Shown in pieces: positions 8,489 through 16,284 of a stretch of DNA of 64,000 bases (position 1 is its first letter; each line of letters starts with the position of its first letter). The notes under the pieces are model-generated. The model worked only from the letters and a program-made list of their open reading frames with translations. It ran no database searches and was not told the origin of the DNA. Source of the DNA: Streptomyces sp. NRRL F-525 (GTDB lineage: Bacteria; Actinomycetota; Actinomycetes; Streptomycetales; Streptomycetaceae); the NCBI RefSeq assembly GCF_000716605.1, contig NZ_JNXE01000002.1, forward strand, positions 124,001 through 188,000. Direction: 5' to 3'. The position numbers were made by a program, and so were the translations under genes.

Positions 8489-9351
8489 GCCGTACCCGCT
8501 CCCTCCGGCGCCCCGAAACGGGCAAGCGTGTGCCACACCATCTTCAGGTCCTGGAGTTCATAGCGACCGGTACGGGCCGCGTCGCCGATGACCCTCGGGT
8601 CGATGACACCGCGCTCGGCGACAAGGCCGCCGAGATCGGCGTACTCCTGCCCCCGGTAGTCCGCGTGCCGGTGCAACTCCCGCACGGTGAGCCGGTATCC
8701 GGGGTGCCATTCGACGGGACAGGGCAGGCGGCGGGCCGCGGTCTCGACCGGGGTGCCTCGGTAACTCCCGTCCAGGACAAGGGCCTCCACGTCCCGGGCG
8801 AGGACGACACCGCCGTGCACCTGTGTCTCGATGTAGTCGTTCAGGGCGTCCTGTTCGTCTTCGTCTGCCTCGGCGAGTGCGATCAGGTTCATGCCGGAGG
8901 CGACGCCGAAGTCGGTCGGTTCGGCCGCGCTGTCCGGATAGCAGAAGGTCGCGCGGGCGAGGGTCGTACCGCGCAGCCGGAAGTGCGAGGAGCCGAACCG
9001 CGGGGCGGCGCCGACGACTTGGCGCCGGAAGTCCAGCGCGCCGTACACCGGTCGCTCGGGTGCGGGCGCGTCGTCGTAGGCACCGGCGAAGATCCGGCTC
9101 TCCCAGCGCCAACGGTCGCCGCCGGGACGGGCGGTGAGGCCGCCGTTGCTGGTGCCGGTCACGAACTGCGAGTGGTACGTGCCGTCTTGGGCCAGCGCGT
9201 CGAGGATGGGGCGGCCGGTCGCCGTCGCCGTACGGTCGGGGTGGAAGTTGAGCGTGATGCGGAGGCGTGGGTCGACGGGCGGACCCGAGGAGCCCTCGGC
9301 CACATGCCGCAGTGCCCGTGCCTGCCGCGCACCGACGCCCCCGAAATCCAT
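8419..9351 (-). CDS. DUF3626 domain-containing protein
   Basis: The 310-residue product begins MDFGGVGARQARAL and has the run PRLRITLNFHPDR near residue 30 that I associate with DUF3626. Most of the protein forms this single domain; conserved-looking His and Asp residues (YHSQFVTGTSNGG, SSHFRLRG, VHGGVVLARDVEALV) suggest an enzyme, but no activity is established. The ATG at 9351 is chosen over a start eight codons upstream because GGAGGAG precedes it closely. The promoter region is shared with the divergent FBP gene and contains a perfect inverted repeat. Its 3' end overlaps the PAS-LuxR gene. Confidence 0.75.
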   Translation of the reverse strand: MDFGGVGARQARALRHVAEGSSGPPVDPRLRITLNFHPDRTATATGRPILDALAQDGTYHSQFVTGTSNGGLTARPGGDRWRWESRIFAGAYDDAPAPERPVYGALDFRRQVVGAAPRFGSSHFRLRGTTLARATFCYPDSAAEPTDFGVASGMNLIALAEADEDEQDALNDYIETQVHGGVVLARDVEALVLDGSYRGTPVETAARRLPCPVEWHPGYRLTVRELHRHADYRGQEYADLGGLVAERGVIDPRVIGDAARTGRYELQDLKMVWHTLARFGAPEGAGTAYRSSVSVTGTGGQTPGASTPTA

Positions 9352-9384
9352 TGGCTCCTCCACCGCTCGCCTCACTACCCTGGA

Positions 9385-9411
9385 CCGAAACCTAGACCCC
9401 CTAGGTTTCGG
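9385..9411. promoter_or_regulatory. Perfect 11-bp inverted repeat between divergent genes
   Basis: CCGAAACCTAG and CTAGGTTTCGG are perfect reverse complements separated by ACCCC. The element lies 33 bases from the DUF3626 start and 27 bases from the FBP gene start, placing it over or next to both promoters. It reads as a shared operator; a transcript hairpin is the alternative. Confidence 0.65.
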
Positions 9412-9438
9412 AACAAGTACCGCCCAGGAGACTCCCCC

Positions 9439-9933
9439 ATGAGATCACTCACCGAGCAGGACATCCGCGACTCCTTCATCAACTGCTCGAAGGGCGAGGC
9501 GAAGCGGCTCGCGATCCCCCGCGATCTCGACACCCGCCCCTGGGCCGACCTGGACTTCCTGGGCTGGCGAGATCCCGGGGCACCGGACCGCAGCTACCTC
9601 GTCGCCGAGCGCGCCGACGGACTGATCGGCGTCACGCTCCGCTTCCCGTCCGCACGGCGCGGCTTCCTGCACCGGAGCATGTGTTCGCTGTGCGTGACGA
9701 CCCACCCGGGGGGCGGCGTCTCCCTGATGACCGCGCGCAAGGCGGGCCCGGCGGGCCGCGAGGGCAACTCGGTCGGCCTGTACATGTGCACCGACCTCGC
9801 CTGTTCCCTCTACGTGCGCGGCAGGAAGATCCCCGAGTCGGGCATCCGCATCGAGGAGAGCCTGACCGTGGAGCAGCAGATCGACCGGACGGTGGGCCAT
9901 CTGACCGCGTTCCTGGACAAGCTGTACGTCTGA
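9439..9933 (+). CDS. FBP/FusB-like EF-G-binding zinc-finger protein
   Basis: The 164-residue product matches the FBP C-terminal treble-clef family, whose characterised relatives (FusB/FusC) bind elongation factor G and can protect it from fusidic acid. Four zinc-ligand cysteines are visible: Cys82 and Cys85 in MCSLC, and Cys117 and Cys122 in CTDLAC. The N-terminal helix region is short. CAGGAG precedes the ATG. The family match supports EF-G binding; a resistance role is only an inference. It is divergent from DUF3626 over the perfect palindrome at 9385-9411 and ends two bases from the convergent oxidoreductase. Confidence 0.8.
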   Translation: MRSLTEQDIRDSFINCSKGEAKRLAIPRDLDTRPWADLDFLGWRDPGAPDRSYLVAERADGLIGVTLRFPSARRGFLHRSMCSLCVTTHPGGGVSLMTARKAGPAGREGNSVGLYMCTDLACSLYVRGRKIPESGIRIEESLTVEQQIDRTVGHLTAFLDKLYV

Positions 9934-9935
9934 GA

Positions 9936-10937
9936 TCAGTCCCCCGGTACCGCGATCACGATCTTCCCCCGGTTGTCCCGCCGCTCCAGCCGCTCGTGGG
10001 CGGCCCGCGCCCCGGCCAGCGGTACGACGGTCTCGATCGGCACCCGGTACGTGCCCGCGGCCACCCGCTCGGCGAGTTCACGCAGGTCTGGGCGAGGGTC
10101 GTAGCCCCCGTGGATCTGGAGGTTGGTGAGCTGGAAGCCGAGGATCGAGGCGTTCTTCGGGTAGAAGTCGCGGGTGTCGACGGTGCTCGGCTCCAGGGCG
10201 ACATTGGCGAGGGCGACGACCCGGCCGCCGTGCCCGATCTCGCGGAGGCTGCGCCCGAAGGCCGGACCTCCGACGGTGTCGAGGACGACGTCCGCACCCC
10301 GCCCGCCGGTGAGCCGTAGCACCTCGTCGACCTCGGCGTCGTCCTGGTGGGAGGACGTGTCGAGGGTGGCCTGGGCGCCGAACTCCCCTGCCCACGCGGC
10401 CTTTTCGGGTGATCCGGCGAGGGCGATGACCCGGGCGCCGGTCTCGGCCGCGATCTGTACGGCTGCGCTGCCGACCCCGCTCGCGGCGGCCTTCACGACC
10501 ACCGTGTCCTCCTTGGTGACGCGGGCGAGGTGCCGCAGGCAGTACCAGGCCGACAGCCAGGCGACGGGTAGCGCGGCCGCGTGCGCGAGGTCGATCCCGT
10601 CTGGGAGGGCGGCGACCTGCGTTGCGGGTACGGCCGCCAACTCGGCATAGAAACCAGGCGAGTTGACGCCGTCGAGGGCCACGACCCGTTGCCCGACCGC
10701 GAATCCGGTGACGCCCTCCCCCAGCGCGGCGACCGTCCCGGCTCCCTCGACTCCCGGGATCAGCGGCGGCTTTCCGGCCCGGTGGTAGTTCCCGGACCTG
10801 ATCAGGGCGTCCGCCCGGTTCACGCCCGCCGCGGCGACCCGCACCAGGACCTGCCCGGGGCCCGCGACGGGGTCGGGCACCTCGACCGGTACCAGCACCT
10901 CGGGCCCGCCGAACTCGTCGATCCGTACCGCACGCAT
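9936..10937 (-). CDS. Zinc-type/quinone-oxidoreductase-like MDR dehydrogenase
   Basis: The 333-residue protein belongs to the medium-chain dehydrogenase/reductase superfamily, quinone oxidoreductase branch. The N-terminal GroES-like part includes AGVNRADALIRSGNY and PGVEGAGTV; the Rossmann part has AAASGVGSAAVQIA near residue 145-160 and GADVVLDTVGG further on. The catalytic-zinc cysteine and histidines of alcohol dehydrogenases are absent, as expected for NADPH:quinone reductase-like members. The ATG (MRAVRIDEFGG) is preceded by GGGAGCAGG. It is divergent from a CGNR regulator across three similar palindromes, so its expression is probably controlled by that regulator in response to a reactive carbonyl or quinone. 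Confidence 0.88.
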   Translation of the reverse strand: MRAVRIDEFGGPEVLVPVEVPDPVAGPGQVLVRVAAAGVNRADALIRSGNYHRAGKPPLIPGVEGAGTVAALGEGVTGFAVGQRVVALDGVNSPGFYAELAAVPATQVAALPDGIDLAHAAALPVAWLSAWYCLRHLARVTKEDTVVVKAAASGVGSAAVQIAAETGARVIALAGSPEKAAWAGEFGAQATLDTSSHQDDAEVDEVLRLTGGRGADVVLDTVGGPAFGRSLREIGHGGRVVALANVALEPSTVDTRDFYPKNASILGFQLTNLQIHGGYDPRPDLRELAERVAAGTYRVPIETVVPLAGARAAHERLERRDNRGKIVIAVPGD

Positions 10938-10985
10938 ACCGCACCTGCTCCCTGTCACGGCCACCGAATCCGGGCCGATCCGCCT

Positions 10986-11006
10986 GACACCAGTTGAACT
11001 GGTGTC
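10986..11006. promoter_or_regulatory. Operator candidate 1 of 3 (perfect palindrome)
   Basis: GACACCAGTT and AACTGGTGTC are perfect 10-base arms around one G. It is 49 bases from the oxidoreductase start. It shares the pattern ACACC-N4-GAAC-N-GGTGT with the next two sites. Confidence 0.7.
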
Positions 11007-11013
11007 ACCATGC

Positions 11014-11034
11014 GACACCGCACGAACCGGTGTC
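11014..11034. promoter_or_regulatory. Operator candidate 2 of 3
   Basis: GACACCG and CGGTGTC are perfect seven-base arms around CACGAAC. The total length is 21 bases, identical to site 1, and its centre is 28 bases from that of site 1. Confidence 0.7.
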
Positions 11035-11084
11035 AAGGCTTGTCGGATGCCGTCGGCCGCCGTCGACCCGTCGCCGACCCACCC

Positions 11085-11117
11085 CTCGCGTACACCGCAT
11101 GAACCGGTGTACGCGAG
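11085..11117. promoter_or_regulatory. Operator candidate 3 of 3, next to the CGNR start
   Basis: CTCGCGTACACCG and CGGTGTACGCGAG are perfect 13-base arms around CATGAAC. Its 21-base core (11091-11111) matches sites 1 and 2. It ends 14 bases before the CGNR start codon and covers the ribosome-binding region, as expected for an autorepressor site. Confidence 0.7.
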
Positions 11118-11131
11118 GTAAGCTCGCTGCC

Positions 11132-11698
11132 ATGACCAACCCGCCCGTCTTTCCGTTCATCGGCGGACGCCCGTGCCTGAACTTCGTGGCGACCCTCGGC
11201 AAACGGCACGGCACGCCCGTGGAGCGGCTTCCCGACCCGGCGGCCCTGGCCGGCTGGATCACGGAGGCGGAGCTGTCGGTGGGCGCCGAGCCGGTGCGGG
11301 TCACGCCCCGCGAGCTGGCGGACGCGCGCACTCTGCGCGAGGCGCTCTACCGGGTCGTACGGGACGCGATGGCCGGCCGGGAACCGGCGGCGGCCGATGT
11401 CGACCGGGTCAACGAGGCCGCCGCACGGCCGGATCTCGCGCCCCAACTGGGCGACCAGCGCTGGAAGTCGGCGCATCCGGCGCGCGCGGCGCTGGCGACG
11501 GTGGCCCGGGACGGCGTACTGCTGGTGGGCAGTTCACTGCTGGAGCGGGTCAAGGAGTGCGAGAACCCGGAGTGTTCACTACTGTTCCTCGACGACTCCC
11601 AGGCCCGCCGCCGCCGTTGGTGCTCGATGGACCGCTGCGGCAACCTCGCGAAGATCGCGGGTTATCGGTCGCGCAGCCGGGCCGCCGTGACCGAGTGA
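11132..11698 (+). CDS. CGNR zinc-finger (ABATE domain) putative regulator
   Basis: The 188-residue protein has an N-terminal ABATE-like domain (FIGGRPCLNFVATLG, about residues 8-130) and a C-terminal CGNR zinc finger. The four ligands are Cys143, Cys148, Cys164 and Cys169 (CENPEC, CSMDRC), followed by GNLAK, a variant of the CGNR sequence, and a basic tail. Proteins of this type are widespread in actinomycetes and are thought to bind DNA and respond to stress, with little experimental work. The divergent oxidoreductase and the three palindromes between the genes fit a local repressor. Its 3' end overlaps the convergent esterase gene by 37 bases. Confidence 0.82.
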   Translation: MTNPPVFPFIGGRPCLNFVATLGKRHGTPVERLPDPAALAGWITEAELSVGAEPVRVTPRELADARTLREALYRVVRDAMAGREPAAADVDRVNEAAARPDLAPQLGDQRWKSAHPARAALATVARDGVLLVGSSLLERVKECENPECSLLFLDDSQARRRRWCSMDRCGNLAKIAGYRSRSRAAVTE

Positions 11699-13002
11699 AG
11701 ATGGATCAGGGCGTCGTAACTGCGGGCCAGCGCGATGTCGTGCGGGTCCTCCGGGTAGTCCGTGCCGATGCTCCGGGTCGGCCGCGCCGTCTCCAGCCAG
11801 GTCCGGGCCGCTGATCCCACCGTGCGCAGATCGACCAGGTAGTCGGTGAACCGCACCTGGTCCAGGGTCTGTTCGTTGCTGCCCGCTCCGGCAGGTCCCA
11901 GTGTCCAGCGGTGGATCGCGTCGTCCGGGCCGGTGGCGTTGAACGAGCCCCGGCCGAAGGTCAGGCCCACGCTGCGATACCCGGAGCCGAGCCGGTCGCG
12001 CAGGAACGCCCCTTGCATCTTGGGGTAGTTGGCCGGGTCGGACGGGACATAGCCGATGTGGGCGTCGTGCGCGGACAGCAACACCTTGGTGCCGGTGTGC
12101 CGTTGCCACCAGACGACGTTGGCGGCCATCGTCTCGTCCCGGTAGCGCATGGCCGCGGCGATCTGCGCGGGGTCGTCGAAGTCGAAGTCGTACTGCCGGG
12201 CCACCTGGTCGACGACGGCCGCGTTCCGCACGGCCCAGTCGTACGCCTCGCGGTCCTTCTCCGGTGACTGCCGCTTCAGCAACTCCAGTGCCTGGCCGGT
12301 GCGTTGGGCCATCTCCTTCCGTTCGGCGTACGGCTTGTCCAGGTACTGCTCGATGTATGTCCCGACCGGGACAGTGGGCCGCAGCCCTCGGTACAACTCG
12401 GCCAGGCGGGCGCTCAACTCGGGGTGAGTGGCGGCCACATGGGCGCAGACCGAGTCGTAGAGTTCGGGTCCGGCCCAGCCGATGTCGTCGCCCATGAAAC
12501 GCACGGGGTCGCCGGGATGCCGGACGTTGTACGCGCGCATCCACTCGACGAGCTTCAGATAGTCGGTGTTGTTCCACCACAGGTAGTCGCGCTGGAACTC
12601 CTCGCGGAAGATGCGCCGCGGGTCCCCTTTGCCGTACAGGACATAGTCGTTGAGACGCAGGCCGGTGCTCCAGGCGCCCTCCAGGGCGAAGGTGCGGAAG
12701 CCCTTCTTCTCCACGAGGTGGCGGAAGACGCGGTCCTTGAGGGCGAAGAAGTCGTGGGAACTGTGGGTGGCCTCGCCGAGGCCGACGACGCGGGCGGCGC
12801 CGATCATCCCGTCGAGCGGGCGTAAGTCGTCGGTGGCGCCGCCCGGTTCGACGGTGCGGAGGGGGTGGGCGGCGCGGTCGAGAGCCACGACCACGTCCGA
12901 GGTAGCGGGAGTTGGTGCCGCCGTAGCGGACGGGACGCCGGCCGCCAGGGTGCCGAGGCTGATGAGCAGGGTCAGGATCAGTCCGGTTCGATGCCGTCTC
13001 AT
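11662..13002 (-). CDS. Secreted erythromycin esterase family protein
   Basis: The 446-residue product starts with a Sec-type signal peptide (MRRHRTGLILTLL, cleavage near ATAA, residue 29). It continues with the erythromycin-esterase-like fold: RVVGLGEATHSSHDF carries the conserved Glu and His, FALEGAWSTG, FMGDDIGWAG, and a late LLSAHDAHIGY with further histidines. Characterised family members hydrolyse the macrolide lactone, but many actinobacterial homologues are exported and have unknown substrates. Export makes self-protection by intracellular inactivation unlikely and hints at an extracellular or cell-surface ester substrate. No macrolide genes are nearby. Confidence 0.85.
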   Translation of the reverse strand: MRRHRTGLILTLLISLGTLAAGVPSATAAPTPATSDVVVALDRAAHPLRTVEPGGATDDLRPLDGMIGAARVVGLGEATHSSHDFFALKDRVFRHLVEKKGFRTFALEGAWSTGLRLNDYVLYGKGDPRRIFREEFQRDYLWWNNTDYLKLVEWMRAYNVRHPGDPVRFMGDDIGWAGPELYDSVCAHVAATHPELSARLAELYRGLRPTVPVGTYIEQYLDKPYAERKEMAQRTGQALELLKRQSPEKDREAYDWAVRNAAVVDQVARQYDFDFDDPAQIAAAMRYRDETMAANVVWWQRHTGTKVLLSAHDAHIGYVPSDPANYPKMQGAFLRDRLGSGYRSVGLTFGRGSFNATGPDDAIHRWTLGPAGAGSNEQTLDQVRFTDYLVDLRTVGSAARTWLETARPTRSIGTDYPEDPHDIALARSYDALIHLHSVTAARLRDR

Positions 13003-13072
13003 CGTCCGAGGGTTTCGTGGCCCCGAGGCCCGGGACCATCCGGCGGTCCTCCGTGGTGGGGTGGGGTTTCCC

Positions 13073-13666
13073 TCAGGAGGCGGCGGGTGTCCAGTGCGGG
13101 TCCCGGCCGAGGAAGGCGAGGAGCCTCTCGGCCCGGTCGTACTCGTCCCTCACCTCCAGCGCGGGCGCGAACACCCGGTAGGAATCCCGGAGTTGGTCGA
13201 CGAGCCGGTCCGCGGCCGGCCAGATCCCCTCGGCGAGGTCCGTGTCCAGTGGCCGGTTCTGGCCGGTGGCCGCCGCGATGTCCCAGGCGTGCACGGCCGC
13301 GTCCATGGCGGCCGTCGCCGCGGCGATCGGGAGGGGCAGCGGGCCCAGCGGAGTCGACACCTGCTCGGCGTCGGCGGGCAGCTGGGCGTACGCGTCCGCC
13401 ACCATGCGGAGCACCTTGTCGAGCTCGGCGGCCGGGTCACCGGCGAGGGTGTCCGCGGGGTGGAAGGGGTCGGAGTCGGGCCGGTCGCCGGTGAGGACGA
13501 GGCCGTAGGCCTGCTGGTCGATGCGCGCGTGGTTGAGGACCTGCCGTACCGTCCACTCGGTGCACGGCGTCGGCGCCGCCCAGGCCGCCTCGGGCACGGC
13601 GGCGACCACCTCGCGCAGATAGTCGTGCGAGCGGGTCAGTACCTCGATGCCCTGGATGTTCGTCAT
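13073..13666 (-). CDS. TIGR03086 family protein, DinB/mycothiol-isomerase fold
   Basis: The 197-residue protein resembles the TIGR03086 group of actinobacterial DinB-like metal-binding proteins. TPCTEWTVRQVLNHA near residue 32-46 and AVHAWDIA near 125-132 give the two histidines typical of this four-helix fold, which is related to mycothiol-dependent maleylpyruvate isomerase. A thiol-transfer or isomerase role is suggested by the family only. The ATG is chosen over a TTG 13 codons upstream because GAGGGGAACG precedes it. It is divergent from the FUSC exporter gene. Confidence 0.8.
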   Translation of the reverse strand: MTNIQGIEVLTRSHDYLREVVAAVPEAAWAAPTPCTEWTVRQVLNHARIDQQAYGLVLTGDRPDSDPFHPADTLAGDPAAELDKVLRMVADAYAQLPADAEQVSTPLGPLPLPIAAATAAMDAAVHAWDIAAATGQNRPLDTDLAEGIWPAADRLVDQLRDSYRVFAPALEVRDEYDRAERLLAFLGRDPHWTPAAS

Positions 13667-13781
13667 GAACGTTCCCCTCCCCGTTGCTCTGTCCGGTACC
13701 GACAATCTAGGACGGCTTGCGGACAGTTACTGTCCTCAAGAGAAACGTTCGGGGCATCTGGTGAGAGGGAATAGGCCAAGG

Positions 13782-15035
13782 ATGCGAGATGTCCGGGAGT
13801 GGACGGCGCCGCTGGTGCGGTTCGTGGGGCGGCACCGGGACCCGGTGGTCGTCCAGACGCTGCGGTCGGCGACCGCGGCGACGGTCGCGTACGTCGTCGC
13901 GCTGCGGCTGAGCCCGGAGCCCGCGCCGCTGACCGCTCCCCTGACCGCGCTCCTCGTCGTCCAGGTCACGCTCTACGCCACCCTCACCAACGGCATCCGC
14001 CGTGTGAACGCCGTGGTCGCGGGCGTGCTCGTCGCCATCGCCTTCAGTCTGCTGGTCGGGCTGACCTGGTGGAGCCTGGCGCTGCTGATCGTGGCCGCGC
14101 TGGTGGTGGGGCGGCTGGTGAAGGTCGACGAGTACGTGCCCGAGGTGGCGATCAGCGCGATGCTGGTCCTCGGCGTGACCACGGTCGGGAACACGGCCTG
14201 GGCGCGGGTCGTGGAGACACTGATCGGCGCGGTCGTCGGGCTCGGCTGCAATCTGCTGCTCGCTCCCCCGGTGTGGGTCGACGAGGCCGGCGAGTCGATC
14301 GAGGGCCTGGCCCGTCGGCTACGGCGGCTGATGCGGCGCATGGGCGAGGAGGCGGCGGGCCGTACGCCCGTCGACCACGCCACCGCGCGGCTGCACGAGG
14401 CGCGCCGGCTCGACCACGACATCGTCGAGGTGGATGCGGCCCTGCGGCAGGCCGAGGACAGCCTGCGGCTCAATCCGCGCGTACGGGAGGGGCTGCTGCA
14501 CCGGGTCGTGCTGCGCACCGGCCTGGACACCCTGGAGATCTGCACGGTCGTGCTCCGCGTCCTCGCCCGCACCTTCACCGACCTGGCGAAACAGCGCGAC
14601 CCCGAGCCGCTGTTCGCACCGCCGACCGGGGCCGCCGTAGAACAGCTGCTGTCCGAGATCGGGGACGCCGTGGTCAGTTTCGCGGTGCTGGTGACCACCG
14701 ATGTGACGGTGAGCGCCGAGTCCGCGGAGTCACGGCTCACCGCCGAGCTGCACACGGCCGCCGCGACCCGGGACAAGCTGGCCCAGCTGCTCCTGGAGGA
14801 GGTCCAGCGCGACGCGGCCCAGTGGCAGCTGCTGGGCGCGATGCTGACCGAGGTCAACCGCATGCTGGACGAGCTGGACACCGAGCACCGCTCGCGCCGG
14901 CTCCTTGAGGAACTCGACCGGTGCGCCGCCGAGCAGCGGGAACGCCTGCCGTGGCTGACCTGGCTGCGGGAGCGGGTCGGCGTGCCGGACCGGCTGCGCA
15001 GGAACCGGGGCGGGGGCGCCGATCGTTCTAGGTGA
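13782..15035 (+). CDS. FUSC/ArAE family aromatic acid exporter-like membrane protein
   Basis: The 417-residue protein begins with a short soluble stretch, then about five or six transmembrane helices between residues 25 and 170 (for example VVVQTLRSATAATVAYVVAL and ALLIVAALVVGRLV). A long soluble, helix-rich C-terminal domain follows. This is the half-length ArAE/FUSC layout seen in actinomycetes, related to exporters of aromatic acids and other toxic anions. Substrate is not known. The ATG follows a GAGAGGGAATAGG stretch. The next gene starts 59 bases after its stop and may be co-transcribed. Confidence 0.8.
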   Translation: MRDVREWTAPLVRFVGRHRDPVVVQTLRSATAATVAYVVALRLSPEPAPLTAPLTALLVVQVTLYATLTNGIRRVNAVVAGVLVAIAFSLLVGLTWWSLALLIVAALVVGRLVKVDEYVPEVAISAMLVLGVTTVGNTAWARVVETLIGAVVGLGCNLLLAPPVWVDEAGESIEGLARRLRRLMRRMGEEAAGRTPVDHATARLHEARRLDHDIVEVDAALRQAEDSLRLNPRVREGLLHRVVLRTGLDTLEICTVVLRVLARTFTDLAKQRDPEPLFAPPTGAAVEQLLSEIGDAVVSFAVLVTTDVTVSAESAESRLTAELHTAAATRDKLAQLLLEEVQRDAAQWQLLGAMLTEVNRMLDELDTEHRSRRLLEELDRCAAEQRERLPWLTWLRERVGVPDRLRRNRGGGADRSR

Positions 15036-15094
15036 CGAAGTCACCTGGGGGCGGGCCGACCGGTCTCCCGCAGTGGAACGAGGGGGGCGGGCGC

Positions 15095-16135
15095 ATGACC
15101 GACAGCACCGTACGGATCGACGGGAACACCCTGCGGTTGCCCGGTGGGGTGGCGGTGCGGTTCATCCGCACGCTGCGGCTGCCGGAGACGGGCACGCATC
15201 CGTTGCCGCCGGGGCTCGGCGAGTTCCCGGTCCGGCGGGTCGCGGACTTCCCGGACACGGTGCCCGAGGAGTGGCGGGCGCGGGGCGGGGTGATGCTGCC
15301 GGTGTATCTGCGCGAGGCGATGTGGCTGAGCTTCGCGGGCACGCGGGAGCCGGCCGCGCTGCAGGTCGGGGTGGGCAAGGTGTGCGCGGTCTCGGGCGAG
15401 CCGTGGAGCGACCGGCTGTCCCGGAACCCGCAGAACTACGTGGTGCTGCCCCGCCAGCCCTGGCTCGACGGCATCAACTCCGGCAAGGGCACGGTCCGCC
15501 AGTTCGTCGCGGTCCCGCTCGGCCTCGGCGCGACCGTCGAGGGGCAGGTCACGGGCGAGGAGGTGTGGGGCGGCGTCCAGCTCCAGTCCTTCCCGCTCGG
15601 CGAGCGGGAGTTGGCCAAGTGGCGCGAGGCGGAGCGACGCCGCTCGCAGCAGTCACGCGCGCGTGCGACGGGCCTGCCGACCGGTGGCTACGGCATGCCC
15701 GCCATGCCGATGATGTCCGCGCCCGGCGCACCCCCGGCACCGAGCCCCCGGGCCACCGCCATGGGACTCGGCGTCGGCGGTTCGATGCACCAGGAGGTCT
15801 ACGAGGACGACCGCCCGCTGAAGTCCTGGGCCGAGGAGCCCGCCGGGCGGGTCTTCGTGCACCTGGTGACGCCCCCGGAGTGGCGCCGCATCACCGGCGA
15901 GGCGCCTCCGCCGTCGCCGGTGGACCGGGCCGCGTACACCCGGGCGGGGCTCCCCTGGTTCGACTACTACGACCAGGACGCCGAGGATCTCGCCCCCACC
16001 GACACCCTGGGCGCGGTACAGCCGGTCGGCGACTGGCTGGGCGACGACCACGAGCCCTGGCAGGAGCCCACCCCCGGCCAGGTGCAGCCCCTCAAGGACG
16101 CGCAGGGCAAGCCGGTGGAGGACGGCGACTGGTAA
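15095..16135 (+). CDS. Conserved Streptomyces protein of unknown function
   Basis: I do not recognise a family with confidence. The 346-residue product has no signal peptide or membrane helix. Its N-terminal half is a compact domain (LPGGVAVRFIRTLRLPETG, PVYLREAMWLSF, QNYVVLPRQPWLDG). A Gly/Pro/Met-rich linker follows near residues 205-235 (GYGMPAMPMMSAPGAPP). The C-terminal part is acidic (WFDYYDQDAEDL, DWLGDDHEPW). The overall look is of a cytoplasmic adaptor-like protein. GAGGGGGG precedes the ATG; an in-frame ATG 63 bases upstream is less likely. It follows the FUSC exporter gene closely on the same strand. Confidence 0.75.
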   Translation: MTDSTVRIDGNTLRLPGGVAVRFIRTLRLPETGTHPLPPGLGEFPVRRVADFPDTVPEEWRARGGVMLPVYLREAMWLSFAGTREPAALQVGVGKVCAVSGEPWSDRLSRNPQNYVVLPRQPWLDGINSGKGTVRQFVAVPLGLGATVEGQVTGEEVWGGVQLQSFPLGERELAKWREAERRRSQQSRARATGLPTGGYGMPAMPMMSAPGAPPAPSPRATAMGLGVGGSMHQEVYEDDRPLKSWAEEPAGRVFVHLVTPPEWRRITGEAPPPSPVDRAAYTRAGLPWFDYYDQDAEDLAPTDTLGAVQPVGDWLGDDHEPWQEPTPGQVQPLKDAQGKPVEDGDW

Positions 16136-16182
16136 GCCGCTCACCGGGCAGTCGACCGGGCAGGTCGCGCACCCGGCGCCCA

Positions 16183-16207
16183 TTGCACAGAATGCAACGC
16201 GCGTTGC
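16183..16207. promoter_or_regulatory. Overlapping palindromes upstream of the lactonase
   Basis: TTGCA-N5-TGCAA (16183-16197) overlaps the perfect 14-base palindrome GCAACGCGCGTTGC (16194-16207). They lie 78 to 102 bases before the lactonase start. Overlapping symmetrical elements with TTGC/GCAA ends suggest a repressor site, possibly LacI-like. Confidence 0.45.
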
Positions 16208-16284
16208 CGGTCTTGCGCTCAACAGGCCCCGCACGCCAAGGTTGCTGTGACGACCGGGGCGAGCGACGACCTGAGGGTGTGGGC

